A DNA stretch of 16,172 nt, taken from an uncultured Clostridia bacterium (GTDB lineage: Bacteria; Bacillota; Clostridia; UBA1381; UMGS1253). Position 1 is the stretch's first letter, and the number at the start of each line of letters is the position of its first letter. The stretch is from assembly GCA_937892135.1 (NCBI GenBank), contig CALAUK010000195.1, positions 1-16,172 on the forward strand, written 5' to 3'. Under the pieces are notes generated by a model that had not been told where the DNA came from, searched no databases, and saw only the letters and a list, made by a program, of their open reading frames with translations. This document shows positions 1 through 6,646 of this stretch, piece by piece. Position numbers and translations under genes: made by a program.

Positions 1-183
1 CCAAACTCATTTTTTGGACTTGATTCCAATTCTGTTGCAATGCTTAGCGAAAGTGGCAGACTTATGAGTGTATCGCTTTTGGACGGCGGTGTAGTTGGTA
101 TTGTTGTGCACGAAACGATATTCCCTGAAGAAGATGTAAAAGAAGTTTTGGCAGAAATTGAAAGATACAATAATGAATATTAA
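1..183 (+). CDS. C-terminal 60 residues of an unidentified protein (5' end outside window)
   Basis: An open frame enters from the left edge in frame 1 and ends at TAA 181-183, giving 60 residues (begins PNSFFGLDSNS, ends IERYNNEY). It lies 14 bases before the glycerate kinase start on the same strand, so it is probably the preceding gene of the same operon. The fragment contains a glycine/valine-rich strand (LLDGGVVGIVVHE) followed by an acidic helix. This layout resembles the C-terminal end of GHMP-family small-molecule kinases such as the PduX/threonine kinase group, but the fragment is too short to assign and that idea is only a guess. That it is coding is well supported by the uninterrupted frame, the codon use and the tight junction with the next gene. 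Confidence 0.7.
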   Translation, partial: PNSFFGLDSNSVAMLSESGRLMSVSLLDGGVVGIVVHETIFPEEDVKEVLAEIERYNNEY

Positions 184-197
184 TAAAAGGTGATAAT

Positions 198-1349
198 ATG
201 AAAGCGGTTTTAGCAATAGATTCATTTAAGGGCTCACTTTCCTCTTTTGAGGCGGGGTGTGCAGTTCGTGAGGGAATAAAAAATGTATTTCCCGAAGCAG
301 AGGTTATAATAAGGCCAATCGCTGACGGAGGCGAGGGAACGGTTGATGCACTTTATGTTGGAATGAACGGAAAAAAAGAAGAGATTTTAGTAACGGGACC
401 TTTAGGTAAAAAGGTTTTAGCAACCTACTCGATAACAGAAGAAAAAATCGCAGTTATTGAAATGAGCGCAGCGGCGGGCATAACATTAATAAAGCCTGAA
501 GAGCGAAACCCGTTAAAAACCACTACATACGGCGTGGGTGAGATGATTTTAGATGCAATCAAAAAGGGTTGTCGCAGCTTTATAATGGGCATCGGCGGAA
601 GCGCAACAAATGACGGCGGAGCAGGTATGCTTTTATCTTTAGGCTTTGACTTAAAGGATAAAAACGGAAACTCCATTTCTTTTGGCGCAGAAGGCCTAAG
701 AGATCTTTATGAAATTGATAATAAAAATGTAATTCCCGAGCTTAGTGAGTGTGAATTTAATATAGCGTGCGATGTTAAAAATCCTCTTTGCGGAGAGGAA
801 GGCGCAACAAGAGTTTACGGGCCTCAAAAAGGGGCAACAGAGGAAATGATAAAAGATATTGACACTTGGCTTTTAAATTATGCCGACATTTCCAAAAAAG
901 TAAATCCCGCTTCTGATAAAGACTTTCCCGGAGCGGGCGCTGCGGGCGGTTTAGGCTTTTGCTTTATGACATTTTTAAACGGAAAGCTTAAAAACGGAAT
1001 AGAGCTTATTTTAGAGAAAACACGCCTTGAAGACTATATAAAGGACGCCGATTTGGTTATAACAGGCGAGGGCAGACTTGACGGACAGACACTTTTGGGA
1101 AAAGCGCCGTTTGGAGTAGCCAGCTTAGCTAAAAAATATAAAAAGGCAGTTATCGCATTTTCAGGATGCATAGGAAAAGGCGCAAAGGCGCTTAATGCAA
1201 ACGGAATTGATGCATATTTTCCTATCTTGCAGAATGTGTGCACTTTAAAAGATGCCTTAGACCACGATAATGCATACGAAAACTTAAAAAACACAGCCGA
1301 GCAGGCAGTAAGGCTTTTTATGTTAAAGGAGAAAAATGAGATTAGATAA
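198..1349 (+). CDS. glxK: Glycerate kinase (GlxK/GarK family)
   Basis: Cytoplasmic kinase that phosphorylates D-glycerate with ATP, feeding glycerate into lower glycolysis; members make 2- or 3-phosphoglycerate, and the product here cannot be told by eye. The 383-residue length is typical of the family. Visible hallmarks are DSFKGSLSS at residues 8-16, ADGGEGTVDAL at 42-52, GIGGSATNDGGAG at 131-143, the NPLCGEEGAT segment near 195, and DLVITGEGRLDGQT around 282-295. These belong to the glycerate kinase type 1 family (PF02595), unrelated to the GckA/MOFRL type. The ATG at 198 is preceded by AAAGGTGAT, a good ribosome binding site. Its last 14 bases overlap the start of rsuA, so translation of the two is probably coupled. 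No glyoxylate or tartronate pathway genes are next to it, so its metabolic role here is not evident from context. Confidence 0.95.
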   Translation: MKAVLAIDSFKGSLSSFEAGCAVREGIKNVFPEAEVIIRPIADGGEGTVDALYVGMNGKKEEILVTGPLGKKVLATYSITEEKIAVIEMSAAAGITLIKPEERNPLKTTTYGVGEMILDAIKKGCRSFIMGIGGSATNDGGAGMLLSLGFDLKDKNGNSISFGAEGLRDLYEIDNKNVIPELSECEFNIACDVKNPLCGEEGATRVYGPQKGATEEMIKDIDTWLLNYADISKKVNPASDKDFPGAGAAGGLGFCFMTFLNGKLKNGIELILEKTRLEDYIKDADLVITGEGRLDGQTLLGKAPFGVASLAKKYKKAVIAFSGCIGKGAKALNANGIDAYFPILQNVCTLKDALDHDNAYENLKNTAEQAVRLFMLKEKNEIR

Positions 1350-2043
1350 ATTTCTTTGCGATATGGGCTGTGGCTCAAGAAAAGAAGTAAAAGCTCTTAT
1401 AAAGGATAAAAAGGTAACGGTTAATGGCGAAACCATTAAAAAGGGCGATGAGCACATAAACGAAAACGAAGACGAGGTTTTCGTTTCGGGAAAAAAGATA
1501 GAGTATAAAAGATTTGTGTATCTTATGTTAAATAAGCCTGAGGGTTTTGTTAGTGCAAATGAAGACCGTGACCACAAAACAGTTTTATCTCTTGTGCCCG
1601 AAGAGTACCGCCATTTTGACCTTTTTTGCGTAGGCAGGCTTGACATTGACACGACAGGGCTTTTGATTTTAACAAATGACGGCGATTTTTCGCATCACAT
1701 AACCTCGCCTAAGCATCACGTTAACAAAAAGTATTTTGCGCGTGTGGCAGGTGAGCTAAATGAAGAAGACATTACAAAATTTAAAGACGGAATAACCATT
1801 TCGGGAGGCGAAAAATGCGAAAGCGCGCTTCTTGAAATAGCAGAGGTAAAAGACGGAGAAAGCTATGCATACCTTACAATTTCTGAGGGTAAATTTCATC
1901 AGGTAAAGCGTATGTATGAGGCTCGTGGCAAAAAGGTTTTAAGCTTAAAGAGAGTAAGCATAGGTAATGTTACTTTAGATGAAAGTTTAAATAAAGGCGA
2001 AATGCGCCCCTTAACCGAGGAAGAATATTTATTATTAAAATAA
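1336..2043 (+). CDS. rsuA: 16S rRNA pseudouridine synthase, RsuA type
   Basis: Converts a uridine to pseudouridine in 16S rRNA; RsuA of E. coli acts on U516. The 235-residue protein starts with an S4 RNA-binding domain (about residues 1-55, MRLDKFLCDMGCGSRKEV) followed by the RsuA/RluB/RluE catalytic domain. The catalytic aspartate is D103 in GRLDIDTTGLLILTNDG. The following SHHITSPKHH is closer to RsuA (SH-ITSP-HH) than to RluB, which supports the RsuA assignment. LMLNKPEG near 64-70 and KFHQVKRMYEARGKKV in the C-terminal part are also family motifs. The start at 1336 follows AAAGGAG at 1325-1331 and lies inside the end of the glycerate kinase gene. The next gene starts 16 bases after the stop. 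Confidence 0.95.
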   Translation: MRLDKFLCDMGCGSRKEVKALIKDKKVTVNGETIKKGDEHINENEDEVFVSGKKIEYKRFVYLMLNKPEGFVSANEDRDHKTVLSLVPEEYRHFDLFCVGRLDIDTTGLLILTNDGDFSHHITSPKHHVNKKYFARVAGELNEEDITKFKDGITISGGEKCESALLEIAEVKDGESYAYLTISEGKFHQVKRMYEARGKKVLSLKRVSIGNVTLDESLNKGEMRPLTEEEYLLLK

Positions 2044-2059
2044 CAGGAGAGAAAAAACA

Positions 2060-2611
2060 ATGGAAAAGATTGAAATTATAGCACAAATTATGGGCATCTT
2101 GGGTATGGCGTTTATGATATCCTCGTTTCAGATTAAAAAGAACAGGACGCTTTTGATAACACAGGGAATAGGCGGATTTTTATTCTTCTTAAACTACATT
2201 TTAATGGGTGCAATCGTGGGCGCGGGGCTTAATATCGTAGCCATAATTCGTGCAATTTTAGGCTCGAAAGAAAAAAGCCGTAACAAGAAAACTTTCTGGA
2301 TTCTTGCTTGTTTGTATGTTTTAATGGCAGTGATTTATGTTGTTTTATCTTTAAAGGACGGAAGCTTTAATCCGCTTCTTGTTTTGTGGAACATAATTTT
2401 AACTGCGGCTCAGATTGTCGGCACATGGGCATTCTGGAAAAACGACGGAGCACTTATAAGAAAGGCAAATCTTTTCTGCGTGTCACCCATATGGCTTTTT
2501 AACAACATATTTATCACATTCACAATCGGCGGAATTTTGTGCGAGGTATTCTGCTTGTCATCAATAATAATTTCACTTATAAGATTTGGCAAGGACGGCT
2601 TCGAAAAATAA
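2060..2611 (+). CDS. YgjV-family multi-pass inner membrane protein
   Basis: A hydrophobic 183-residue protein with about five or six likely membrane segments: roughly residues 5-22, 34-48, 52-66, 78-97, 105-123 and a C-terminal pair within 135-172. The pattern, with QIMGILGMAFMISSFQIKKNRTLL at the N terminus (shown only as a landmark) and conserved polar residues between helices, matches the YgjV family (PF10688), whose biochemical function is not established. The start follows AGGAGA at 2045-2050. The gene lies between rsuA and the HlyD-like gene with short gaps on both sides, so it is probably part of the same transcript. The family assignment is from overall resemblance; a transport or envelope role would be inference only. 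Confidence 0.75.
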   Translation: MEKIEIIAQIMGILGMAFMISSFQIKKNRTLLITQGIGGFLFFLNYILMGAIVGAGLNIVAIIRAILGSKEKSRNKKTFWILACLYVLMAVIYVVLSLKDGSFNPLLVLWNIILTAAQIVGTWAFWKNDGALIRKANLFCVSPIWLFNNIFITFTIGGILCEVFCLSSIIISLIRFGKDGFEK

Positions 2612-2628
2612 ATTGCAGGAGAAAAGTT

Positions 2629-3858
2629 ATGAAGTTAAAATACGGAAGACGATGGATAATAATAGGCGCAATTTTATTGATTTTTCTTGTTTGGGTAGTA
2701 GGCTACTTCGGCGGTGAAAAGGTTAGCGTTCATGTCGCGAAGATGACAACCTTTGAAGAAAAGATAAAGGTTTCGGCGGTATTTTTGCGCGATGAAACTG
2801 TTTATAAAACTTCAAACGGCGGAATAATTTTAGGCGATGTAAGAAACGGAAGCAAGGTTTCTGCGGGAACAGAAATTGCCGCAATTTATCAGGGCGGACT
2901 TGATGAGAATAAAAAGCAGGAAATAGAAGAGTTAAACCGCCAGATAGAAGCGCTTTCCCGAATCGGCGGAGGAAATGTTAACTTCTCGTCTGACTTAAGC
3001 TCTATCGAGGGCGACTTAAAGCAGTCTGTAAACGAAATAACAACTCTTGCAATAGAGAAAGACTTAACTAATCTTGATGTTTACAAGGTTAACTTGGAAG
3101 AGGTTTTAAATGTCGGAAGCGGCGGAGTTGTTGACAAAACGATAGACGAGCTTTCCAATAAAAGAGAAGAGATTAAAAAAAGCATAACAAGTCCTCACGA
3201 AAATATCTATGCCTTAAAATCGGGAATATTTATTCCTTTTACAGATGGTTATGAAGAGGCATTAAGTGCGGCAAACTATAATAATATAACACCCGCTATG
3301 GTGGAAGACACTATTAAAAGCGCAAAGAACATAAATGCGACTTCGGTTTTGGAATACGGAGCGGGGGAGGCTGTCTGCAAAACTGTAAACAATACCGAGT
3401 GGATGATAGCCTGTGTTGTAACTAAGGAAGATTTATACAAAGGCTTAAAAGACGGGCTCCAGGTAGAGCTTCGCCTTAACGGAAACGATAAGGATACGGC
3501 AAAGGGCAAGGTTATAAGGCTGTATTCAGAAGACGATGAAAAATTCATTTGTGTTATAAAGGCGGGAAGTGCCGTAAGAAATGTTTATTCAGACAGAGTT
3601 TGCGAGGTGGAGATTGTAACAAAATCGTATACCGGTTTGTCAGTTCCCGCAAATGCAATAAGATTTAAAGACGAGATTTCCGGCGTTTTTGTTAACACAA
3701 ACGGCGTTGCAAAATTTAAAGAGGCAAATGTTTTGTATTCTGACGATAATATTGCTATTGTAGAAAGCAACATAAATGCTTCGGGCAAATTAAGAATGTA
3801 TGATTCTGTAATTTTAAACCGTGACGGAATATATGAGGGAAAGGCTGTTAAACAGTGA
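2629..3858 (+). CDS. Membrane-anchored HlyD-like (barrel-sandwich) protein of the ylm/division cluster
   Basis: A 409-residue protein with a basic N terminus (MKLKYGRRW), one membrane anchor at about residues 9-27 (IIIGAILLIFLVWVVGYF), and a large extracytoplasmic part. Features resembling membrane-fusion proteins are the beta-rich lead-in (SVHVAKMTTFEEKIKVSAVFLRD is the region, positions about 32-55), a lipoyl-like turn near 62-90 (GGIILGDVRNGSKVSAG), a central helical stretch of about 95-190, and a beta-barrel C-terminal half with LSVPANAIRFKD near 345. I place the start at ATG 2629, preceded by AGGAGAAA at 2617-2624. An in-frame ATG at 2539 lies inside the upstream gene and has no such site. 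The stop TGA overlaps the ATG of yggS. No inner-membrane transporter or outer-membrane channel gene is nearby, so an efflux function is unproven. HlyD-like genes beside yggS/sepF do occur in clostridia. Confidence 0.75.
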   Translation: MKLKYGRRWIIIGAILLIFLVWVVGYFGGEKVSVHVAKMTTFEEKIKVSAVFLRDETVYKTSNGGIILGDVRNGSKVSAGTEIAAIYQGGLDENKKQEIEELNRQIEALSRIGGGNVNFSSDLSSIEGDLKQSVNEITTLAIEKDLTNLDVYKVNLEEVLNVGSGGVVDKTIDELSNKREEIKKSITSPHENIYALKSGIFIPFTDGYEEALSAANYNNITPAMVEDTIKSAKNINATSVLEYGAGEAVCKTVNNTEWMIACVVTKEDLYKGLKDGLQVELRLNGNDKDTAKGKVIRLYSEDDEKFICVIKAGSAVRNVYSDRVCEVEIVTKSYTGLSVPANAIRFKDEISGVFVNTNGVAKFKEANVLYSDDNIAIVESNINASGKLRMYDSVILNRDGIYEGKAVKQ

Positions 3859-4568
3859 TGGAATACGAAAACAACAGAGAATACGAAATAGCCGAAAATA
3901 TAAAAAAATTAAAATATGAAATAGGCGAGGCAAAGGTAAAGGCAGGGCGTGAAAACGATGAAATTGCCTTAGTCGCCGTAACAAAATTCTTTCCCGCAGA
4001 GGATATTTACTATGCCGTAAAGCACGGGATAGAAATTGCAGGGGAAAACAGAGTTCAGGAGCTTGTTGAAAAGCAGGATAAGGTTTTTCCAAAAGAGTGG
4101 CACTTAATTGGTCATCTTCAGAAAAACAAGGCAAAATATGTGGCAGGCAAGGTAAGCTTAATTCATTCTGCGGACTCAAAAGAGCTTATAGCAGAAATTG
4201 ATAAGCAGGCAAAAAAGCGAGGAGCCATTCAAAACATTTTAATTCAGGTTAACACCTCGGGAGAAGAAACAAAATCGGGCTGTGCGCCGTGCGAACTTTC
4301 TGAGATTTTGTCGTTTTCTAAAGACTGCAAAAACGTGTTTGTTAAAGGGCTTATGACCATCGCGCCTCTTTATGTCAATGGTGTAACAGCTACATTACAT
4401 TTTGATAACACACATAAACTCTATATTGACAATAAGAAAAATAAATATGATAATATAAGTATGGATATTTTGTCTATGGGAATGAGCGCAGACTATAAGG
4501 AAGCGATACTTTCCGGGGCAAATATGATAAGAGTCGGAAGTGCAATTTTCGGAAAAAGAAATTACTAA
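3858..4568 (+). CDS. yggS: YggS/YlmE, pyridoxal phosphate homeostasis protein (PLPBP)
   Basis: PLP-binding protein of the alanine-racemase fold, cytoplasmic, which keeps free pyridoxal phosphate balanced and has no known catalytic activity. The PLP lysine is K43 in LVAVTKFFPAED; other family motifs are AGENRVQELVEK, WHLIGHLQKNKAKY, IQVNTSGEETKSG, GLMTIAPL and LSMGMSADYKEAI followed by MIRVGSAIFGKR. The length of 236 residues is normal. I choose ATG 3858, which overlaps the TGA of the preceding gene as TGATG. A GTG directly before it (3855) would add one residue. The likely ribosome binding site is the purine-rich GAGGGAAAGG around 3836-3845, somewhat distant, so translational coupling is probable. 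This gene precedes sepF in many Gram-positive division clusters, as here. Confidence 0.95.
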   Translation: MEYENNREYEIAENIKKLKYEIGEAKVKAGRENDEIALVAVTKFFPAEDIYYAVKHGIEIAGENRVQELVEKQDKVFPKEWHLIGHLQKNKAKYVAGKVSLIHSADSKELIAEIDKQAKKRGAIQNILIQVNTSGEETKSGCAPCELSEILSFSKDCKNVFVKGLMTIAPLYVNGVTATLHFDNTHKLYIDNKKNKYDNISMDILSMGMSADYKEAILSGANMIRVGSAIFGKRNY

Positions 4569-4592
4569 AATAAAAAACTGGAGGATATTGTT

Positions 4593-5030
4593 ATGAGCTT
4601 TATGGATAAGATGAAAAATGTTATCGGCTTGGGCGAGGACGATTATGATGAAGACGATATACTAACAGATGATTACGACAGAGAAGAAGAGCCTAGAAAT
4701 AGCTACGGCAGAAAGAACAAGGTAGTTAATATTCACGCAACAACACAGCTTAAGGTTGTTGTTATGCAGCCTGAGAATTTTGAGGACGCAAAGGGTATTG
4801 CAGACCATCTTAAGACTAAAAAGCCCGTTATAATAAACTTAGAAGACCTTGAAACAGATGTTGCGCGCCGTGTTGTTGACTTTTTAAGCGGTGCTGTATA
4901 TGGTCTTGACGGAAATATCCAGAAGATTTCAGCAGGGATCTTTTTAATTGCGCCTTATAATGTAAGCATTATGGGTGACTTTAAAGACGAGCTTAAGAGC
5001 AAGGGCTTGTTCTCAAGCTGGAATAGTTAA
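4593..5030 (+). CDS. sepF: Cell division protein SepF
   Basis: Membrane-associated FtsZ partner that tethers and aligns FtsZ filaments at the septum. The 145-residue protein has the expected parts: an N-terminal amphipathic helix (SFMDKMKNVIGLG, residues 2-14) that binds membrane, a very acidic linker (about 15-34), and the C-terminal SepF domain (about 48-140). The latter contains PVIINLEDLETDVARRVVDF and SGAVYGLDGNIQKISAGIFLIAP, the region used for dimerisation and FtsZ contact. The start at 4593 has a strong GGAGG at 4580-4584. It sits between yggS (24-base gap) and yggT, the usual order. No FtsA or FtsZ gene is visible inside the window. Confidence 0.96.
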   Translation: MSFMDKMKNVIGLGEDDYDEDDILTDDYDREEEPRNSYGRKNKVVNIHATTQLKVVVMQPENFEDAKGIADHLKTKKPVIINLEDLETDVARRVVDFLSGAVYGLDGNIQKISAGIFLIAPYNVSIMGDFKDELKSKGLFSSWNS

Positions 5031-5046
5031 TATCAGGAGAAAAGTT

Positions 5047-5331
5047 ATGTCACCTGTTTTAATTGAGATACTTTTGTGGATTATAAGGATTTTCAGAATC
5101 CTTTTGATTTTAAGATGTTTGGCTTCATGCTTTGTAAGCTATGACAGCAAGTTATACCGCATTTTGTTATACATAACATTGCCTGTTACTTTCTTTTTGA
5201 CATACCCGATAAGGTTTATTACGAAAAAAAAGAAAATCTTTTTTGATATTGACGCTTTTTTGGTGTATGTTCTTTTAAACTACTTAAACGGCATTGTTAT
5301 GAACACAAAGGTCGTTATGGGGCTTATGTAA
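5047..5331 (+). CDS. yggT: YggT/YlmG family membrane protein
   Basis: A 94-residue integral membrane protein of the YggT family (PF02325). It has two hydrophobic hairpin halves, about residues 4-30 (ending in the RCLASCFVSYD turn) and 38-58 (YITLPVTFFLTYPIRF), with a third hydrophobic stretch near 68-88. The motif of a loop followed by P-(V/T)-x-x-x-x-x-P-I-R is typical. The family is linked to division-site or envelope organisation through its constant place between sepF and ylmH; its molecular activity is not known. I choose ATG 5047, with AGGAG at 5035-5039. A longer frame opening at 4975 overlaps sepF and lacks a ribosome binding site. The stop is followed by the ylmH ATG with one base between. 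Confidence 0.88.
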   Translation: MSPVLIEILLWIIRIFRILLILRCLASCFVSYDSKLYRILLYITLPVTFFLTYPIRFITKKKKIFFDIDAFLVYVLLNYLNGIVMNTKVVMGLM

Positions 5332-5332
5332 T

Positions 5333-6088
5333 ATGGAAAAGAGCGAGTACGAAAAAAAGCTTTTGCTTTCAAAATGCGAAGATTTATCAAAAAGAGCAAA
5401 AAAGAGCGGAGAAGCTTTATTTTCCGCTTTTTTAGACCCATCGGAAAGAGCATACATTAAAAGAAACCTTAAAGCGCCTGCTGGCGTGGAATATGATTTT
5501 TCGGGTGGCTTTCCTGATGCGGAAAGAAGTATGTTTTTTGCGCATCCCGACTGGGAGGAGGACGTAAGCGTACCAATTTCGGCGGTTTTAATTTCCTCAA
5601 ACGGCAAAGAAGAGCTTACTCACCGTGACTTTTTGGGTTCTGTTATGGGGCTTGGAATTTCCCGTGAGGTAGTTGGCGATATTTTGGTAAAAGAAGAAAA
5701 CGCCTTGGTATTCTTAAAGGAAGATATAGCAGAATATATTATTTATAACCTTACCTCAATCGGAAGAGCGAGAGTAAAATGCTCTTTGTATGAAGGCGAT
5801 TTAGACGAGTTTATAAAAAAAGAAGTAAAAGAAGAGGCAGTTAATGTTTCGTCTCTTCGGCTTGACTGTGTTATTGCGGGAGCATACAGAGTTTCAAGAA
5901 CGGTTTCTTCTGAGCTTGTCCGCCAGGGAAGAGTTAAGGTAAATTTTGAGGAATGCTTTAAAAATGATTTAAAGCTAAATGACGGCGATTTGATTTCTGT
6001 CCGCGGTTTTGGAAGAATTCGCTATTTAGGGATAAGCGGAACGAGCAAAAAGGGCAGACTTTATATTGATATCGAAAGGTATGTTTAA
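5333..6088 (+). CDS. ylmH: YlmH, S4-domain RNA-binding protein of the division cluster
   Basis: A 251-residue cytoplasmic RNA-binding protein. The signature THRDFLGSVMGLGISREVVGD (residues about 96-116, which I cite by position) is the classic YlmH central motif. The C-terminal S4 domain spans about residues 174-235 (SSLRLDCVIAGAYRVSRT, QGRVKVNF, LNDGDLISVRGFGR). In B. subtilis, YlmH has been tied to ribosome-associated quality control, where it resembles RqcP, and in other Gram-positives to cell division; which applies here is inference. The start follows yggT after a single base and has only a weak GGGG upstream, so reinitiation from yggT is likely. DivIVA starts 13 bases after the stop. 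Confidence 0.93.
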   Translation: MEKSEYEKKLLLSKCEDLSKRAKKSGEALFSAFLDPSERAYIKRNLKAPAGVEYDFSGGFPDAERSMFFAHPDWEEDVSVPISAVLISSNGKEELTHRDFLGSVMGLGISREVVGDILVKEENALVFLKEDIAEYIIYNLTSIGRARVKCSLYEGDLDEFIKKEVKEEAVNVSSLRLDCVIAGAYRVSRTVSSELVRQGRVKVNFEECFKNDLKLNDGDLISVRGFGRIRYLGISGTSKKGRLYIDIERYV

Positions 6089-6101
6089 GGGGGAGAGATA
6101 A

Positions 6102-6590
6102 ATGCTTACGCCATTAGATATTGAAAACAGAGAATTTAAAAGAACTATGAGCGGATATAACCGCGATGATGTTGAAGACTTTATGGGTCTTCTTTTAAAT
6201 GATTACGAATACTTGTACACTCAGAACAAGCTTTTAAATGAGAGAAACAAGGCGATTGAGGCTGAGTTAAATCAGCTTAAGAGTCAGACAAGTGCAATTC
6301 AGAATGCATTTGTTTCCGCTCAGTCAACAGCAGACGATATGGTTAAAAATGCCGAGACTCAGGCAACAAAGCTTGTATGTGAGGCTCAGGAGCAGGCAAA
6401 TAAAATTATATCCGAGGCGAATGTTGAAATAGACAGACTTAACAGCCTCTATTTAAAAACACGCCAGAAAATGATTGAATATAAAAAGACAGTTGAAAAA
6501 TTTTTGCACGACCAGATTGAAAAGGCTGAAGATATTATCGGCACTGAAGGTGCGGAAGAGGAAGCCTCTTTGGCTGATGGTGAAAACTGA
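6102..6590 (+). CDS. divIVA: DivIVA-family polar/septal scaffold protein
   Basis: A 162-residue coiled-coil protein that recognises negatively curved membrane at septa and poles and recruits other factors. The N-terminal domain (MLTPLDIENREFKRTMSGYN, residues 1-20) and RDDVEDFMGLLLNDYEYLY match the DivIVA lipid-binding domain. Residues about 40-150 are heptad-rich coiled coil with an Ala/Gln/Glu-rich section (STADDMVKNAETQATKL), and the last 12 residues are acidic. In B. subtilis the membrane-contact pair is Phe17-Arg18 before Gly-Tyr; here the aligned residues are Met16-Ser17. That keeps a hydrophobic residue but loses the positive charge. The start at 6102 has a strong GGGGGAGA site at 6089-6097. 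A hairpin follows the stop. Confidence 0.94.
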   Translation: MLTPLDIENREFKRTMSGYNRDDVEDFMGLLLNDYEYLYTQNKLLNERNKAIEAELNQLKSQTSAIQNAFVSAQSTADDMVKNAETQATKLVCEAQEQANKIISEANVEIDRLNSLYLKTRQKMIEYKKTVEKFLHDQIEKAEDIIGTEGAEEEASLADGEN

Positions 6591-6596
6591 TTTTTG

Positions 6597-6634
6597 AGGC
6601 TCTGAGACTTTAAGGTCTTAGAGCCTGTCTGTTT
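6597..6634 (+). terminator. Hairpin between divIVA and aroB, probable intrinsic terminator or attenuator
   Basis: AGGCTCTGAGAC (6597-6608) pairs with GTCTTAGAGCCT (6615-6626) as a 12-base-pair stem with one G-T wobble, closed by the six-base loop TTTAAG. It is followed by GTCTGTTTT, an interrupted T tract. It begins just after the divIVA stop and ends just before the aroB ribosome binding site (AAGGAG 6636-6641). No promoter fits between it and aroB, so some readthrough must occur if aroB is expressed from upstream. Confidence 0.7.
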
Positions 6635-6646
6635 TAAGGAGAAAAA

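Noticed and set aside
2539..2628. Longer N terminus for the HlyD-like protein starting at ATG 2539
   Set aside because: It overlaps the 3' end of the YgjV-type gene, has no ribosome binding site, and the added residues precede a basic-plus-hydrophobic anchor that is a natural N terminus. ATG 2629 has AGGAG.
3814..4179. Minus-strand open frame of 121 residues opposite yggS
   Set aside because: A shadow of yggS: leucine/arginine/proline-rich composition, no recognisable domain, no ribosome binding site.
4975..5046. Longer start for YggT at 4975
   Set aside because: It lies within the end of sepF and encodes residues unlike the family; ATG 5047 has a proper AGGAG site.
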